Shown in pieces: positions 42,513 to 56,207 of a stretch of DNA of 64,000 bases. This DNA is from Zoogloea sp044344315. GTDB lineage: Bacteria; Pseudomonadota; Gammaproteobacteria; Burkholderiales; Rhodocyclaceae. The stretch lies in assembly GCF_044344315.1 (NCBI RefSeq), contig NZ_JBIJDC010000006.1, forward strand, positions 1-64,000. Reading direction: 5' to 3'. Made by a program: the position numbers and the translations under genes. The notes beneath the pieces were generated by a model. The model had not been told where the DNA came from and ran no database searches. It was given only the letters and a program-made list of their open reading frames with translations. Numbering within the stretch: position 1 is the stretch's first letter; each line of letters starts with the position of its first letter.

Positions 42513-45326
42513 TTACATGGGCGCCAGAGATACCATCCGCGATGCCCGTAGGCCGCGTAACAGCTGGGTCATGTCGGTGGCGCTGATGGGGCGGCTGCAC
42601 AGGTAGCCCTGGTAGGCGTCACAGCGCCAGCGGCGCAGCAGGGCCAGCTGGGCTTCGGTTTCGACGCCTTCGGCGATGACTTCCAGGCGCAGGGTGTGGG
42701 CCATGGCGACGATGGTCTGGGCGATGGCGGCGTCGTCGGGTTCGGTGACGATGTCCTTGATGAAGGAGCGGTCGATCTTGAGTCGGTCGATGGGGAAGCG
42801 TTTGAGGTTGGCCAGGCTCGAATAGCCGGTGCCGAAGTCGTCCACCGATAGTTGCAGGCCGAGCTTCTTGCATTCGGCCAGGATGCTGCGTGTGTGCTCG
42901 GGGTTGCGCATCACCAGGCTCTCGGTGAGTTCCAGGTCGAGGTAGGCGGGGGGCAGGCTGGCGTTGGTCAGGGCTGATTTGATGGTGTCGAGCAGCTCCG
43001 CGTCGTCGAACTGGCGGGCCGACAGGTTGACTCCCACCGGCACCCGGCAGATGCCCTCCCGCAGCCACACCTGGATTTGCCGGCAGGCCTCCTGCAGCAC
43101 CCAGGCGCCGATGGGTACGATGAGGCCGCATTCTTCGGCGATGGGGATGAATTTGTCCGGCGGGATCATGCTGCCGTCAGGCTGACGCCAGCGGATCAGG
43201 GCTTCCATGCCGATCAGCTCGCCGGAGAGGGTGTCTACCTGGGGCTGGTAGAAGAGTTCCAGCTGATTCTCATCCAGCGCATGGCGCAGGCGGTTTTCCA
43301 GGTCGAGCCGCTCGGAGTAGCGCGCCGACAGGCCATGGTCGAAGAACTGGAAGTTGTTGCGGCCGCGCTCTTTGGCCAGGTACATGGCGGCGTCGGCGTT
43401 CTTGATCAGGGCTTCCCCGTCGTTGCCATCGTTGGGGTACAGGGCGATGCCGATACTCGGGGTGACGGTGACCTGCTGGCTGCACAGCTCGAAGGGGCGG
43501 GCCAGGCTGGCCAGGATGCGTTCGGCTACGTCTTCGGGCATGGAGCCTTCCTGCAGATCGTCCAGCACCACGACGAATTCATCCCCCCCGGTGCGCGCCA
43601 CCATGTCGCCGTCACGCACGCAGGCTCTCAGGCGCTGGGCCACCGACAGCAGCAGCTGGTCGCCGGCCTGGTGGCCGAGGGTGTCATTCACGTACTTGAA
43701 GCGGTCCAGGTCGGTGAACAGTACAGCCACGCCCCGATGCCGCTCGCGGGCTGCATTCATGGCCTCCGCCAGGTGCTGGTTGAGCAGGGTGCGATTGGGC
43801 AGGGAGGTGAGGTTGTCGTAATGGGCGAGGTGGCGGATGCGGCTTTCGGCGGCCTGGCGCTGGGTGATGTCAGCGATGATGCCAAGATAGCCGCGGATCT
43901 GGCGCTGGCTGTCCCGCACCACCGAGATGGCGATGTTGGCCGGGAAGGTGCTGCCGTCCCGACGCCGCAGGGTGATCTCCCGGGGTTCCAGGTGGCCACT
44001 GCCGGTTTCGTCGGCCAGGGCGGCAAAACCGTTGGCCTTGTGGGCGAGGGTCCAGCGGGCGATGTCTTCGGCGGTGTGGAAGACCAGCGGGGTCTCGTTG
44101 CCGATGAGCTCCCCGGCCTGGTGCCCGAACAGGCGCTCGGCGGCCGGGTTGAGGACGCGGATGATGCCGGCGGAGTCGGTGTAGACGATGGCGTATTCGG
44201 CGCAGTCGAGGATAGCCCGCTGCAGGGAGGTGGTCTCGCGCAGCAGGGTTTCGGCCTTGGCGTGCTTGTCGACTTCCGTTTCGAGGAGGCGATTGGTCTC
44301 GCCGAGGGCCTTCACGTACTGGCCGAGGGCGTCATTGGCGTCGGCCAGGGCGAGGGTCTTCTCCCGCACCTGATGGCGGATGGCGTCGGCCCGGGTCTGT
44401 AGCACGTAGAGCACGACGGCTGCCAGGATGCCCATCGACAGGCCGGCAAACAGGCGCCCACCGGCGTCCTGCCCGGGCAGTAGGGAATAGCTCAGGCCGG
44501 ACGGCGCGGTGATCATCAGCCAGCGGCGGTCCGCCACTTTGATGGCATCGGCGTAGGACATCTCGCCAATGCGGAAGTCCGGGCTGGTGTACAGGAAGCG
44601 CGGCTCGTCGGTGCCATCGACCAGTTCCAGCTCGAAGTGCAGTTTGGCGTCCCGGCTGATGGCGGGTTGCAGGGATTGCTCGATGAGCAGATCCACCGGG
44701 ATCTCGATAAAGACCAGCTTCCGGTGCGGCTCCTCCGGCCGTTCGGGGGGGACCACGGGCAGGGTCACGAGTACCGCCTGGGCCTTGTCGCTGGTGCCTG
44801 GAGAGAGGAGGTAGGGCTGGCTGGCGGTGGGTTGGCCAGTGCGGGCGGCCCTGGCAATGCCGTCGTGGATGTGGGCCAGTTGACCGGCATCGGGCATGCG
44901 CGTAGCGGGAAACAGGCTGCCGGGTGTTGGCCCGCTCCCGCCCTCGTTCCCGGGGCCGGTACTGATGTCCACTACTGGTGTGTTGCCATCCAGCCGCATC
45001 AGGCCAGCGCGCAGGACTTCCGGATGGAGGTGCAGGACCGGGGCTGCAAGATGGGTAAAGGCCGGCGCACTGATGCCGGGCTGCAGGGCGATCTGGCGTT
45101 GCAGGGCATCTCCGTGGCCGAGGAGGTGAATCACGCGTTCCTGCAGGCGGGCGATCTGCTGCTGAGCGGTCAGCTGGAATTGGGTGCGTGTGGCGGCCAG
45201 TTGTTCTTCGACAGTAGAGTGGTAGTTCTCCAGGGTCAGCGCGGCGGCCACGGCGAACACCATTAGCGCCAGCCCGAAGCGGCGGAAAAAATCGACGACC
45301 GGGTGAGGTGTCGGGCTGGGCGGCAT
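42513..45326 (-). CDS. CHASE/PAS/GGDEF/EAL cyclic-di-GMP protein
   Basis: 937 residues; ATG 45326 is preceded by AGGAG. A membrane helix (about 16-30), a periplasmic CHASE-like sensor to about 290 and a second helix near 300 come first. Then come a PAS domain (about 365-480), GGDEF with an intact RTGGDEF near 579 and EAL with intact MEALIRWR near 707. Both synthase and phosphodiesterase residues appear present, so direction is set by ligand or partner. It heads the signalling block and is 140 bp from the HD-GYP gene. Confidence 0.92.
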   Translation of the reverse strand: MPPSPTPHPVVDFFRRFGLALMVFAVAAALTLENYHSTVEEQLAATRTQFQLTAQQQIARLQERVIHLLGHGDALQRQIALQPGISAPAFTHLAAPVLHLHPEVLRAGLMRLDGNTPVVDISTGPGNEGGSGPTPGSLFPATRMPDAGQLAHIHDGIARAARTGQPTASQPYLLSPGTSDKAQAVLVTLPVVPPERPEEPHRKLVFIEIPVDLLIEQSLQPAISRDAKLHFELELVDGTDEPRFLYTSPDFRIGEMSYADAIKVADRRWLMITAPSGLSYSLLPGQDAGGRLFAGLSMGILAAVVLYVLQTRADAIRHQVREKTLALADANDALGQYVKALGETNRLLETEVDKHAKAETLLRETTSLQRAILDCAEYAIVYTDSAGIIRVLNPAAERLFGHQAGELIGNETPLVFHTAEDIARWTLAHKANGFAALADETGSGHLEPREITLRRRDGSTFPANIAISVVRDSQRQIRGYLGIIADITQRQAAESRIRHLAHYDNLTSLPNRTLLNQHLAEAMNAARERHRGVAVLFTDLDRFKYVNDTLGHQAGDQLLLSVAQRLRACVRDGDMVARTGGDEFVVVLDDLQEGSMPEDVAERILASLARPFELCSQQVTVTPSIGIALYPNDGNDGEALIKNADAAMYLAKERGRNNFQFFDHGLSARYSERLDLENRLRHALDENQLELFYQPQVDTLSGELIGMEALIRWRQPDGSMIPPDKFIPIAEECGLIVPIGAWVLQEACRQIQVWLREGICRVPVGVNLSARQFDDAELLDTIKSALTNASLPPAYLDLELTESLVMRNPEHTRSILAECKKLGLQLSVDDFGTGYSSLANLKRFPIDRLKIDRSFIKDIVTEPDDAAIAQTIVAMAHTLRLEVIAEGVETEAQLALLRRWRCDAYQGYLCSRPISATDMTQLLRGLRASRMVSLAPM

Positions 45327-45468
45327 CACGTCTCCTGTTGGGCCTGGCTCCGGAGTGGGGCTGTGCTGTGCCTCTTCTGCTTGGGCCAGCTTTTAACGGA
45401 TGTCGAACGGCGTTCTTGAGCCCGCCCGGAGACCTTAGGGCGTCGCGCGCGAGGCTGCCGGGCCGGCC

Positions 45469-46632
45469 TCAGTTGCCGAAGACGATGCGTAGCCGCTCGG
45501 CTTCACGCTCCGCGCTGTCGGCAGGGTCGGTGCTGTCGGCAAAGCGCTGGGCAATCAGCTGGAACTCGCCTTGCAGGGCCAGGAAGGCGTCGAGAATGTC
45601 CGGGTCGAAATGGCTGCCGCGGCCGTCCCGCAGGATCGCCACTGCGTCGCCGTGGGGCAGGGCGGGCTTGTACACTCTCTGGCTGATCAGCGCATCGTAG
45701 ACGTCGGCGACGGCCATCAGGCGCGCCGACAGGGGGATACGTTCGCCGCTCAGGCCAAGCGGATACCCGCTGCCATCCCATTTTTCCTGGTGGGAGAAGG
45801 CGATCTCCTTGGCAAAGCGCAGGAAGCTTGCGGCGATGCCGAACAGGGCCTCCGCCTTGGCGATGGCGTCCCGGCCAAGGGTGGTGTGGGTCTTCATGAT
45901 CTCGAACTCGGCGGGGGTGAGCTTGCCGGGCTTGAGGAGGATGCGGTCGGGAATGCCGACCTTGCCGATGTCGTGCAGCGGCGCCGACTTGTACATCAGT
46001 TCGATGTTGCCGTCGGTGAGTTCGGCGGCGAAGCGTGGGTGGTTCTGCAGGTGTCTGGCGAGGGTGCGCAGATACATCTGGGTACGCCGGATGTGGTTGC
46101 CGGTTTCGTTGTCGCGGGTCTCCGCCAGGGAGGCCATGGCGACGATGGTGGCGTCCTGGATCAGGCCGAGCTCCCGGGTGCGCCGTACCACCTCGTTTTC
46201 CAGGTAGGCGTTGCGGTCACGCAGGAAGTCGCTGGCGGCCTTCAGGGTGAGGTGGTTGCGGATGCGGGTCAGCACCAGGGGCGGGCTGATGGGCTTGGCG
46301 ATGTAGTCCACCGCGCCGGCGTCAAAGCCCAGCTGCTCGTCCACCTCCTCGTTGCGGATGGTCAGGAAGATCACCGGGATGCTGGCGGTGAGGGGGTCGT
46401 CCATGAGCTGGCGACACACCTCGAAGCCGTCCCGGTCGGGCATGCTGATGTCGAGCAGGATGAGATCGGGCAGGGGCTTGCTGGCGGCGAGCGCCAGGGC
46501 ACGCTCGCCGTTTGTGGCGATGCGGGTGCGGAAGCCGGCCCGGTGCAGGCAGTTCACGATGGGTTCGATGGAGTCCGGGGCGTCGTCGACGACCAGGATC
46601 AGCGGGTGGAGCGGATCGGCGGGCGGTGGCAC
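45469..46632 (-). CDS. HD-GYP domain response regulator
   Basis: 387 residues from GTG 46632, chosen because AGGAGA lies 6 nt upstream; an ATG at 46683 is the alternative. The N-terminal receiver domain (about 10-125) has Asp in LLDISMPDRDGF. The C-terminal HD-GYP domain has HDIGKVGIPD near residue 220 and QEKWDGSGYP near 285, complete for c-di-GMP phosphodiesterase activity. The gene starts just past the stop of the large hybrid kinase, whose receiver or HPT could phosphorylate it. Confidence 0.92.
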   Translation of the reverse strand: MPPPADPLHPLILVVDDAPDSIEPIVNCLHRAGFRTRIATNGERALALAASKPLPDLILLDISMPDRDGFEVCRQLMDDPLTASIPVIFLTIRNEEVDEQLGFDAGAVDYIAKPISPPLVLTRIRNHLTLKAASDFLRDRNAYLENEVVRRTRELGLIQDATIVAMASLAETRDNETGNHIRRTQMYLRTLARHLQNHPRFAAELTDGNIELMYKSAPLHDIGKVGIPDRILLKPGKLTPAEFEIMKTHTTLGRDAIAKAEALFGIAASFLRFAKEIAFSHQEKWDGSGYPLGLSGERIPLSARLMAVADVYDALISQRVYKPALPHGDAVAILRDGRGSHFDPDILDAFLALQGEFQLIAQRFADSTDPADSAEREAERLRIVFGN

Positions 46633-46685
46633 GGTGTTCTCCTGGCGCAATTCAGCGGGCTGCGGGGCAGACGCCCCCGGCATTG

Positions 46686-51221
<4,536 letters not shown>

Positions 51222-51231
51222 GGTGTGGGGA

Positions 51232-51903
51232 TCAGTCCGGCGCGGCGTGGCCATCCGTGGCGCTGGCCTGGGGCGTTCCGTAGCTCTGGAAGCGGGCGAT
51301 GACCTCGGCCATCTCGGCGGCGCTCAGGAGCGTCGGCTGGCCCAGCTGGCAGGTGCGCCAGTACTGCTCGCAGAGGGTTTCGAATTCGATGGCCAGGGCC
51401 AGGCTGCGACGCAGATCGGTGCCAAAGACAAGCATGCCGTGATTGGCCAGCAGACAGGCGTTGCGCCCTTCCAGCGCGGCCAGGGCGCCATCGGACAGGG
51501 CCTGGGTACCGAAGGTGGCGTAAGGGGCACAGCGGATGTCGTCTCCGCCGAAACGGGCGATCATGTAATGGAAGGGCGGGATGCCCCGCCGCAGGCAGGC
51601 CAGGGCAGTGGCGAAGGGCGAGTGCGCGTGCAGTACGGCGCCGGCTTCAGGATGGGCGGCGAGGATGTCCCGATGGATGCGCCATTCGCTGGATGGGGCG
51701 TAAGGCCCCTGCCAGCTGCCGTCCATGGCTACCAGGGCCATGTCGCCGTCGGTGCAGTCTTCGTAGCTGCGCCCGCTGGGCGTGATCAGGAAACCCCGGG
51801 CGCAGCGCACGCTGGCATTGCCGGCGGTGCCAGCGTTGAGTCCGCTACTGGCCATCGATCGGGCGGTGGCCAGCAGGCCGGCACGCAGCACATTCTCGTT
51901 CAT
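51232..51903 (-). CDS. Class II aldolase, FucA-like (probable 5-methylthioribulose-1-phosphate aldolase)
   Basis: 223 residues. It aligns by eye with L-fuculose-1-phosphate aldolase: the zinc ligands His92, His94 and His155 and the catalytic Glu73 (YAPSSEWRIH) fall at the same numbers as in E. coli FucA, and IPPFHYMIARFGGDDIRCAPYATFGT is nearly the same. It follows mtnA in the same direction (22 bp), which in the DHAP shunt of methylthioadenosine salvage supplies 5-methylthioribulose-1-phosphate. The product would be DHAP and 2-methylthioacetaldehyde. The dehydratase MtnB is a related but shorter alternative. Confidence 0.8.
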   Translation of the reverse strand: MNENVLRAGLLATARSMASSGLNAGTAGNASVRCARGFLITPSGRSYEDCTDGDMALVAMDGSWQGPYAPSSEWRIHRDILAAHPEAGAVLHAHSPFATALACLRRGIPPFHYMIARFGGDDIRCAPYATFGTQALSDGALAALEGRNACLLANHGMLVFGTDLRRSLALAIEFETLCEQYWRTCQLGQPTLLSAAEMAEVIARFQSYGTPQASATDGHAAPD

Positions 51904-51925
51904 CGCAAGTCTCCGGTCGGGCGGT

Positions 51926-52978
51926 TCAATGCCGGGTGAGGGATGCCAGGGCGTCGGGCTGGACGAGGCCCGACTCGCAGATTATGCCAGTCAGCAATCC
52001 GGCTGGCGTGACGTCGAAGGCCGGGTTGCTGACCGCGCTGGTGTCGGGGGCGATGCGCGTGCGCACGATGCGGCCGTCCTCGGTCAGGCCGGCAAGGCAC
52101 TGCACCTCGTCGGCGCTCCGCTCTTCAATGGGAATGGCCGCGCCGTTCGGGCAGGCGGGGTCGATGGTCGAGTGGGGCGCGGCGACATAAAAAGGAAGGC
52201 CGTGGGCGTGGGCGGCCAGGGCCTTGAGATAGGTGCCCACCTTGTTGGCAGTGTCGCCGTTGGCAGCGATCCGGTCGGCGCCGACGATGACACAGTCCAC
52301 CTGCCCTGAGGCCATCAGCCAGCCCGCTGCGTTGTCGGCGACAAGCGTGTGGGGCACCCCGGCACGGGCCAGCTCCCAGGCGGTGAGGAGCCCCTGGTTG
52401 CGGGGCCGGGTTTCGCTGACCCACACATGGACGTCGAGACCGGCGCTGTGGGCCGCGTAGATGGGGGCGAGAGCGGTGCCGTGGCCGCAGGTGGCGAGCC
52501 AGCCGGCGTTGCAGTGGGTCATCAGTTGCAGGGGTTTGCGCGTGCCGGCCAGCTGGCGCAGCAGGGTCAGGCCGTGCTGGCCGATGGCGGCATTGTTGGC
52601 GGCATCGGCACTGCGGATGGCTTCGGCCTCGGCCCAGGCAGCGGTGCTGCGGGCTGCGGCGGGCAGAGGGGAGAGGGCGGCGCGCATGCGGTCCAGGGCC
52701 CAGTGCAGATTCACGGCGGTCGGGCGGGTCTGGCGCAGTACGCCGTCGGCGTGGTGCAGCGTGGCGTCGGAGGCATCGTGGCGCAGGGCCAGCGCCATGC
52801 CGAATGCGGCGGCTGCACCGATCAGCGGAGCACCCCGCACCTGCATGTCGCGGATGGCGGTGGCGGCACAGGCAAGGCTGTTCAGGTGCAGATAGTGTTC
52901 TTCGTAGGGCAGGCGGGTCTGGTCGAGGATGACGACCTGGTCGCCGTCCCGGCGCAGGGTCGGGCAGATGTCGGACAC
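51926..52978 (-). CDS. mtnA: S-methyl-5-thioribose-1-phosphate isomerase MtnA
   Basis: 350 residues, GTG start 52978 preceded by AGAGG. The catalytic Cys156 lies in MTHCNAGWLATCG and Asp235 in IVGADRIAANGD, both family markers. It turns 5-methylthioribose-1-phosphate into methylthioribulose-1-phosphate, part of salvage of the sulfur from methylthioadenosine. A longer frame upstream lacks similarity. It is divergent from the methionine aminotransferase gene across 173 bp and precedes the FucA-like aldolase. Confidence 0.94.
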   Translation of the reverse strand: MSDICPTLRRDGDQVVILDQTRLPYEEHYLHLNSLACAATAIRDMQVRGAPLIGAAAAFGMALALRHDASDATLHHADGVLRQTRPTAVNLHWALDRMRAALSPLPAAARSTAAWAEAEAIRSADAANNAAIGQHGLTLLRQLAGTRKPLQLMTHCNAGWLATCGHGTALAPIYAAHSAGLDVHVWVSETRPRNQGLLTAWELARAGVPHTLVADNAAGWLMASGQVDCVIVGADRIAANGDTANKVGTYLKALAAHAHGLPFYVAAPHSTIDPACPNGAAIPIEERSADEVQCLAGLTEDGRIVRTRIAPDTSAVSNPAFDVTPAGLLTGIICESGLVQPDALASLTRH

Positions 52979-53151
52979 GGGATTACCTCTATGGCGTAGC
53001 GCGGGATTGTATCGGGCTGTCACCGCCCGGTGCGGGTAATCAACGGTTTCTGCATGCCGGAGCCGCGCCGCAGGGGAGACAGGGTTGGCTGGGCCGCTGG
53101 CCGGCGACGTGGGCATCTGCCAGAATTCCCGGCCTGTTCCGGAGGCCCCCG

Positions 53152-54312
53152 ATGCCGCACTTGTCTTTTTCCCTGGTGTCCCGTCTGCCTGATGTGGGCA
53201 CCACCATCTTCACCACCATGTCCCGATTGGCCCAGGAGTGCGGGGCGATCAATCTGTCTCAGGGGTTTCCCGACTTCAGCGCAGAGGACGTGCTCTTCGA
53301 GCGCGTCGCCCATTGGATGCGCAGCGGCCACAACCAATATGCGCCGATGGCCGGTGTCCCGGCCCTGCGCGGGGCGATTGCGGCCAAGGTCAAGGCCCTG
53401 TACGGCACCGACTACGATCCGGAGCACGAGATCACCGTCACCGCCGGCGCCACCCAGGCCTTGTTCACCGCAGTGGCGGCGCTGGTGCATCCGGGGGATG
53501 AGGTGATCGTCTTCGAGCCGGTGTACGACTCCTATGTACCGGCCATCCAGCTGCAGGGCGGTGTGGTGCGGCGGGCCCGCCTGAGCGCGCCCGACTATCG
53601 CCCCGACTGGGCTGCGGTGCGGGCCCTGGTGTCGCCGCGAACGCGCATGATCATGATCAACACGCCCCACAATCCGAGCGGCAGCGTGTGGAACCAGGCC
53701 GATCTGCAGGCCCTGGCGGACCTGACCCGGGGGACGGACATCCTGGTGGTGGCTGACGAGGTGTACGAACACATCGTCTTTGATGGTGCCCGCCACGAGA
53801 GCGTGGCCCGTTACCCGGAGCTGGCTGCGCGCAGCCTGATCGTTTCCAGTTTTGGCAAGACCTATCATGTGACCGGCTGGAAGGTGGGCTATGTGCTGGC
53901 GCCCCAGGCGCTGATGGCGGAGTTCCGCAAGGTGCACCAGTTCAACGTGTTTACGGTGAATACCCCGGTGCAACTGGCCCTGGCCGACTATATGGAAGCG
54001 CCTTCCCGTTATCTCGACCTGGCGGCCTTCTACCAGGCCAAGCGCGACCGCTTCCGGGACGGGCTGGCGGGCACCGGCTTCGAGCTGCTGCCCTGCGCCG
54101 GTACCTATTTCCAGACCGCCCGCTACGGGGCGATCTCCGATGCCTCCGACGTGGATTTTGTTGACTGGCTGACCCGCGAGGTCGGAGTGGCGGCGATTCC
54201 CCTGTCGGCTTTCTTTGGTGACGGGCGTGATGAAAAGGTGATCCGCTTCTGCTTTGCCAAGCGCGACGAGACCCTGCTCGCGGCTTTCGAGCGCCTGCAA
54301 CGCTTCTGCTAA
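53152..54312 (+). CDS. Methionine aminotransferase (YbdL/MtnE-like)
   Basis: 386 residues. Fold-type I PLP aminotransferase with the NPHNPSG motif near 165, PLP Lys236 in SSFGKTYHVTGWKVGY, and the C-terminal RFCFAK. This YbdL-like pattern (GAINLSQGFPDFSAEDVLFERV) is typical of methionine aminotransferases, which make methionine from 2-keto-4-methylthiobutyrate in the salvage pathway. It is divergent from mtnA, so one control region may serve both. An assignment as kynurenine-oxoglutarate transaminase relative is possible. Confidence 0.85.
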   Translation: MPHLSFSLVSRLPDVGTTIFTTMSRLAQECGAINLSQGFPDFSAEDVLFERVAHWMRSGHNQYAPMAGVPALRGAIAAKVKALYGTDYDPEHEITVTAGATQALFTAVAALVHPGDEVIVFEPVYDSYVPAIQLQGGVVRRARLSAPDYRPDWAAVRALVSPRTRMIMINTPHNPSGSVWNQADLQALADLTRGTDILVVADEVYEHIVFDGARHESVARYPELAARSLIVSSFGKTYHVTGWKVGYVLAPQALMAEFRKVHQFNVFTVNTPVQLALADYMEAPSRYLDLAAFYQAKRDRFRDGLAGTGFELLPCAGTYFQTARYGAISDASDVDFVDWLTREVGVAAIPLSAFFGDGRDEKVIRFCFAKRDETLLAAFERLQRFC

Positions 54313-54342
54313 ACTCGATTGCATTCCCCTGGAGTTCCTTCT

Positions 54343-54636
54343 GTGCGCAATCTTCTGCTGTTCATCCTTTTCCTGGTCGGTCTGTTCTTTGTGCGGCGTG
54401 CCCTGCGCCGGACACTCGGAGGTTTCGGCGGCAGAAAGGATGACCGGGCTGAGGGCGGGCTTGATGGCGCCACGGGTGCCCGGCCCGGTGCGGAAGCCCC
54501 ACGGGAGATGCTCGAGGCCGAGCAGATGGTGGCCTGCGCCCACTGCGGCCTGCACGTGCCGGAGAGCGAGGGCGTGCGGGGCAACGGGGCGTTCTTTTGT
54601 TCGGACGAGCACCGCCGCCTGGGTGTGCGTCTGTGA
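54343..54636 (+). CDS. PP0621-like small membrane protein with C-terminal zinc-type Cys motif
   Basis: 97 residues with GTG start at 54343, preceded by CTGGAG. An N-terminal membrane helix (LLLFILFLVGLFFVRRAL) is followed by a flexible Gly/Arg-rich linker and then a C-terminal Cys-x-x-Cys (ACAHCGLHVPESEGV) and a final FFCSDEHR. The pair of Cys motifs could bind zinc. Proteins of this layout are encoded beside pilS in many Betaproteobacteria. Its TGA overlaps the GTG of pilS. Confidence 0.75.
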   Translation: MRNLLLFILFLVGLFFVRRALRRTLGGFGGRKDDRAEGGLDGATGARPGAEAPREMLEAEQMVACAHCGLHVPESEGVRGNGAFFCSDEHRRLGVRL

Positions 54637-56207
54637 AGGCTGACGTTGTGCCATCGCTTGAGGTGCACCTGGCCGATGGATTGGCCAGGGCCGAGCCACT
54701 GCGTTATCTCAATCTCTTTCGGCTGATTCTTGCTGGCTTCTTCCTGGTGGCGGGGCGCCCACTGCAACTCGGTGGCGACTCCCCGACCCTGTTCATCGCG
54801 GCAGCCATCGCTTACATGGCCGCTGTCCTGATCCTTGGATTCAAGGACGCCGAGCGCCTGCTCGGTACCTCCCGGCTGGTGACCCTGCAGGTACTGGTTG
54901 ATGTCACTCTGCTGACAGTCATCATGTGGACCAGCGGCGGCTACCGCAGCGGCATGCCCATCCTGATTCTGGTGGCTCTCGCCGGGGCCGGGCTGGTGGG
55001 GCAGGGGCGCATGGTGCTGTTCTATGCGGCCTATGCCACCGTGGCCGTTCTTCTCGAGAACGCGTTCCGGCTGTTGTCGGGGCGCGACACGGTTGATTTC
55101 TTTACCGTGGGGATCACCTGTATTGGTTTTTTCGCCATTGCCCAGGTAGCGCGCCTGCTGGCGCAGCGGGCCCTGACCAACGAAGACCTGGCCCGCCAGC
55201 GCGGGGCCGACCTGGCCAACCAGCTGCGCCTCAACCGGCAGATCATCCAGGACATGCAGGACGGTGTGCTGGTGGTGGGTGAGGGGGCTGTGGTGCGCCA
55301 GTTCAACCCCCAGGCCATGGCGCTCCTCGGGGCCAACCTGCGGGAGGGCATGACGCTGGAAGCCTGCGCCCCGTCCCTTGAAATAGAGTTGCGCCGCCTG
55401 GCAGCCCAGGGCGAATCCGCCCACAGCCTGCGCGCCGACGGCAGCGGAAAGATGCTGCTGGTGCGCGCCCTGCCTGCCGGCGAGGGCAAGGACACGCTGA
55501 TTTACCTTGAAGACTTCGATCGCCTCCATCGGCAGATCCAGCAGGTCAAGCTGGCGGCCCTCGGGCGTCTTACGGCAAGCATTGCCCACGAGATCCGCAA
55601 CCCTCTGGCCTCGGTTTACTCGGCAGCGGAGTTGCTGAGAGAGGAAAAGCGCAGCGAGATGCAGGCTCGCCTGATCCGCATCATTGGCAACAACGCCCAG
55701 CGTATCGACCGGCTGGTTAGCGATGTGCTGGCTCTCGGGCGGCGCGACGAGGCCTTGCCGGAGGAACTGCAGCTCGCCGAGTTCGTGGATGAGTTTCTGG
55801 AGGAGTTCACGCTCGCCGAGGGCTTGGGTTCAGAGGGTATCGTGGTGAGTCGGATGGCACCCGAGGTGACGCTGTGCATGGACCGCACCCACCTCCGGCA
55901 GATCCTCTGGAACCTGGTGGGCAACGCCCGTCGTCACTGCAGTGGAGGGCCGGCAGCGGTCATCATCTCGGCGCGTGCCTTCGAGGAGGGCCGGGTGGAG
56001 CTGGAAGTACGGGACGATGGCCCGGGTATCCCGGAAGACCATCGGTCAAAGATATTCGAGCCCTTCTTCACCACTCACTCCAAGGGCACCGGCCTGGGGC
56101 TGTATATCGCCCGTGAACTGGCCGAGGCCAACGGTGCATTGCTGGAGTTGCTTCCTGCCACTTCTGCCGGTGCCCACTTCCGCATTATCGGACGCGCAAA
56201 GTCATGA
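54633..56207 (+). CDS. pilS: PilS-like sensor histidine kinase
   Basis: 524 residues, GTG start overlapping the previous stop. Six membrane helices lie in about 25-190 with the PilS-type pattern PLRYLNLFRLILAGFFLV. A PAS domain covers about 205-320. HisKA has the phospho-His in TASIAHEIRNPLASVYSAAELL near 330, and the HATPase domain ends with GTGLGLYIARELAEANG. In Pseudomonas and Neisseria-type systems PilS senses pilin levels in the membrane and controls PilR. It lies directly before its regulator, overlapping ATGA. Confidence 0.88.
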   Translation: MKADVVPSLEVHLADGLARAEPLRYLNLFRLILAGFFLVAGRPLQLGGDSPTLFIAAAIAYMAAVLILGFKDAERLLGTSRLVTLQVLVDVTLLTVIMWTSGGYRSGMPILILVALAGAGLVGQGRMVLFYAAYATVAVLLENAFRLLSGRDTVDFFTVGITCIGFFAIAQVARLLAQRALTNEDLARQRGADLANQLRLNRQIIQDMQDGVLVVGEGAVVRQFNPQAMALLGANLREGMTLEACAPSLEIELRRLAAQGESAHSLRADGSGKMLLVRALPAGEGKDTLIYLEDFDRLHRQIQQVKLAALGRLTASIAHEIRNPLASVYSAAELLREEKRSEMQARLIRIIGNNAQRIDRLVSDVLALGRRDEALPEELQLAEFVDEFLEEFTLAEGLGSEGIVVSRMAPEVTLCMDRTHLRQILWNLVGNARRHCSGGPAAVIISARAFEEGRVELEVRDDGPGIPEDHRSKIFEPFFTTHSKGTGLGLYIARELAEANGALLELLPATSAGAHFRIIGRAKS

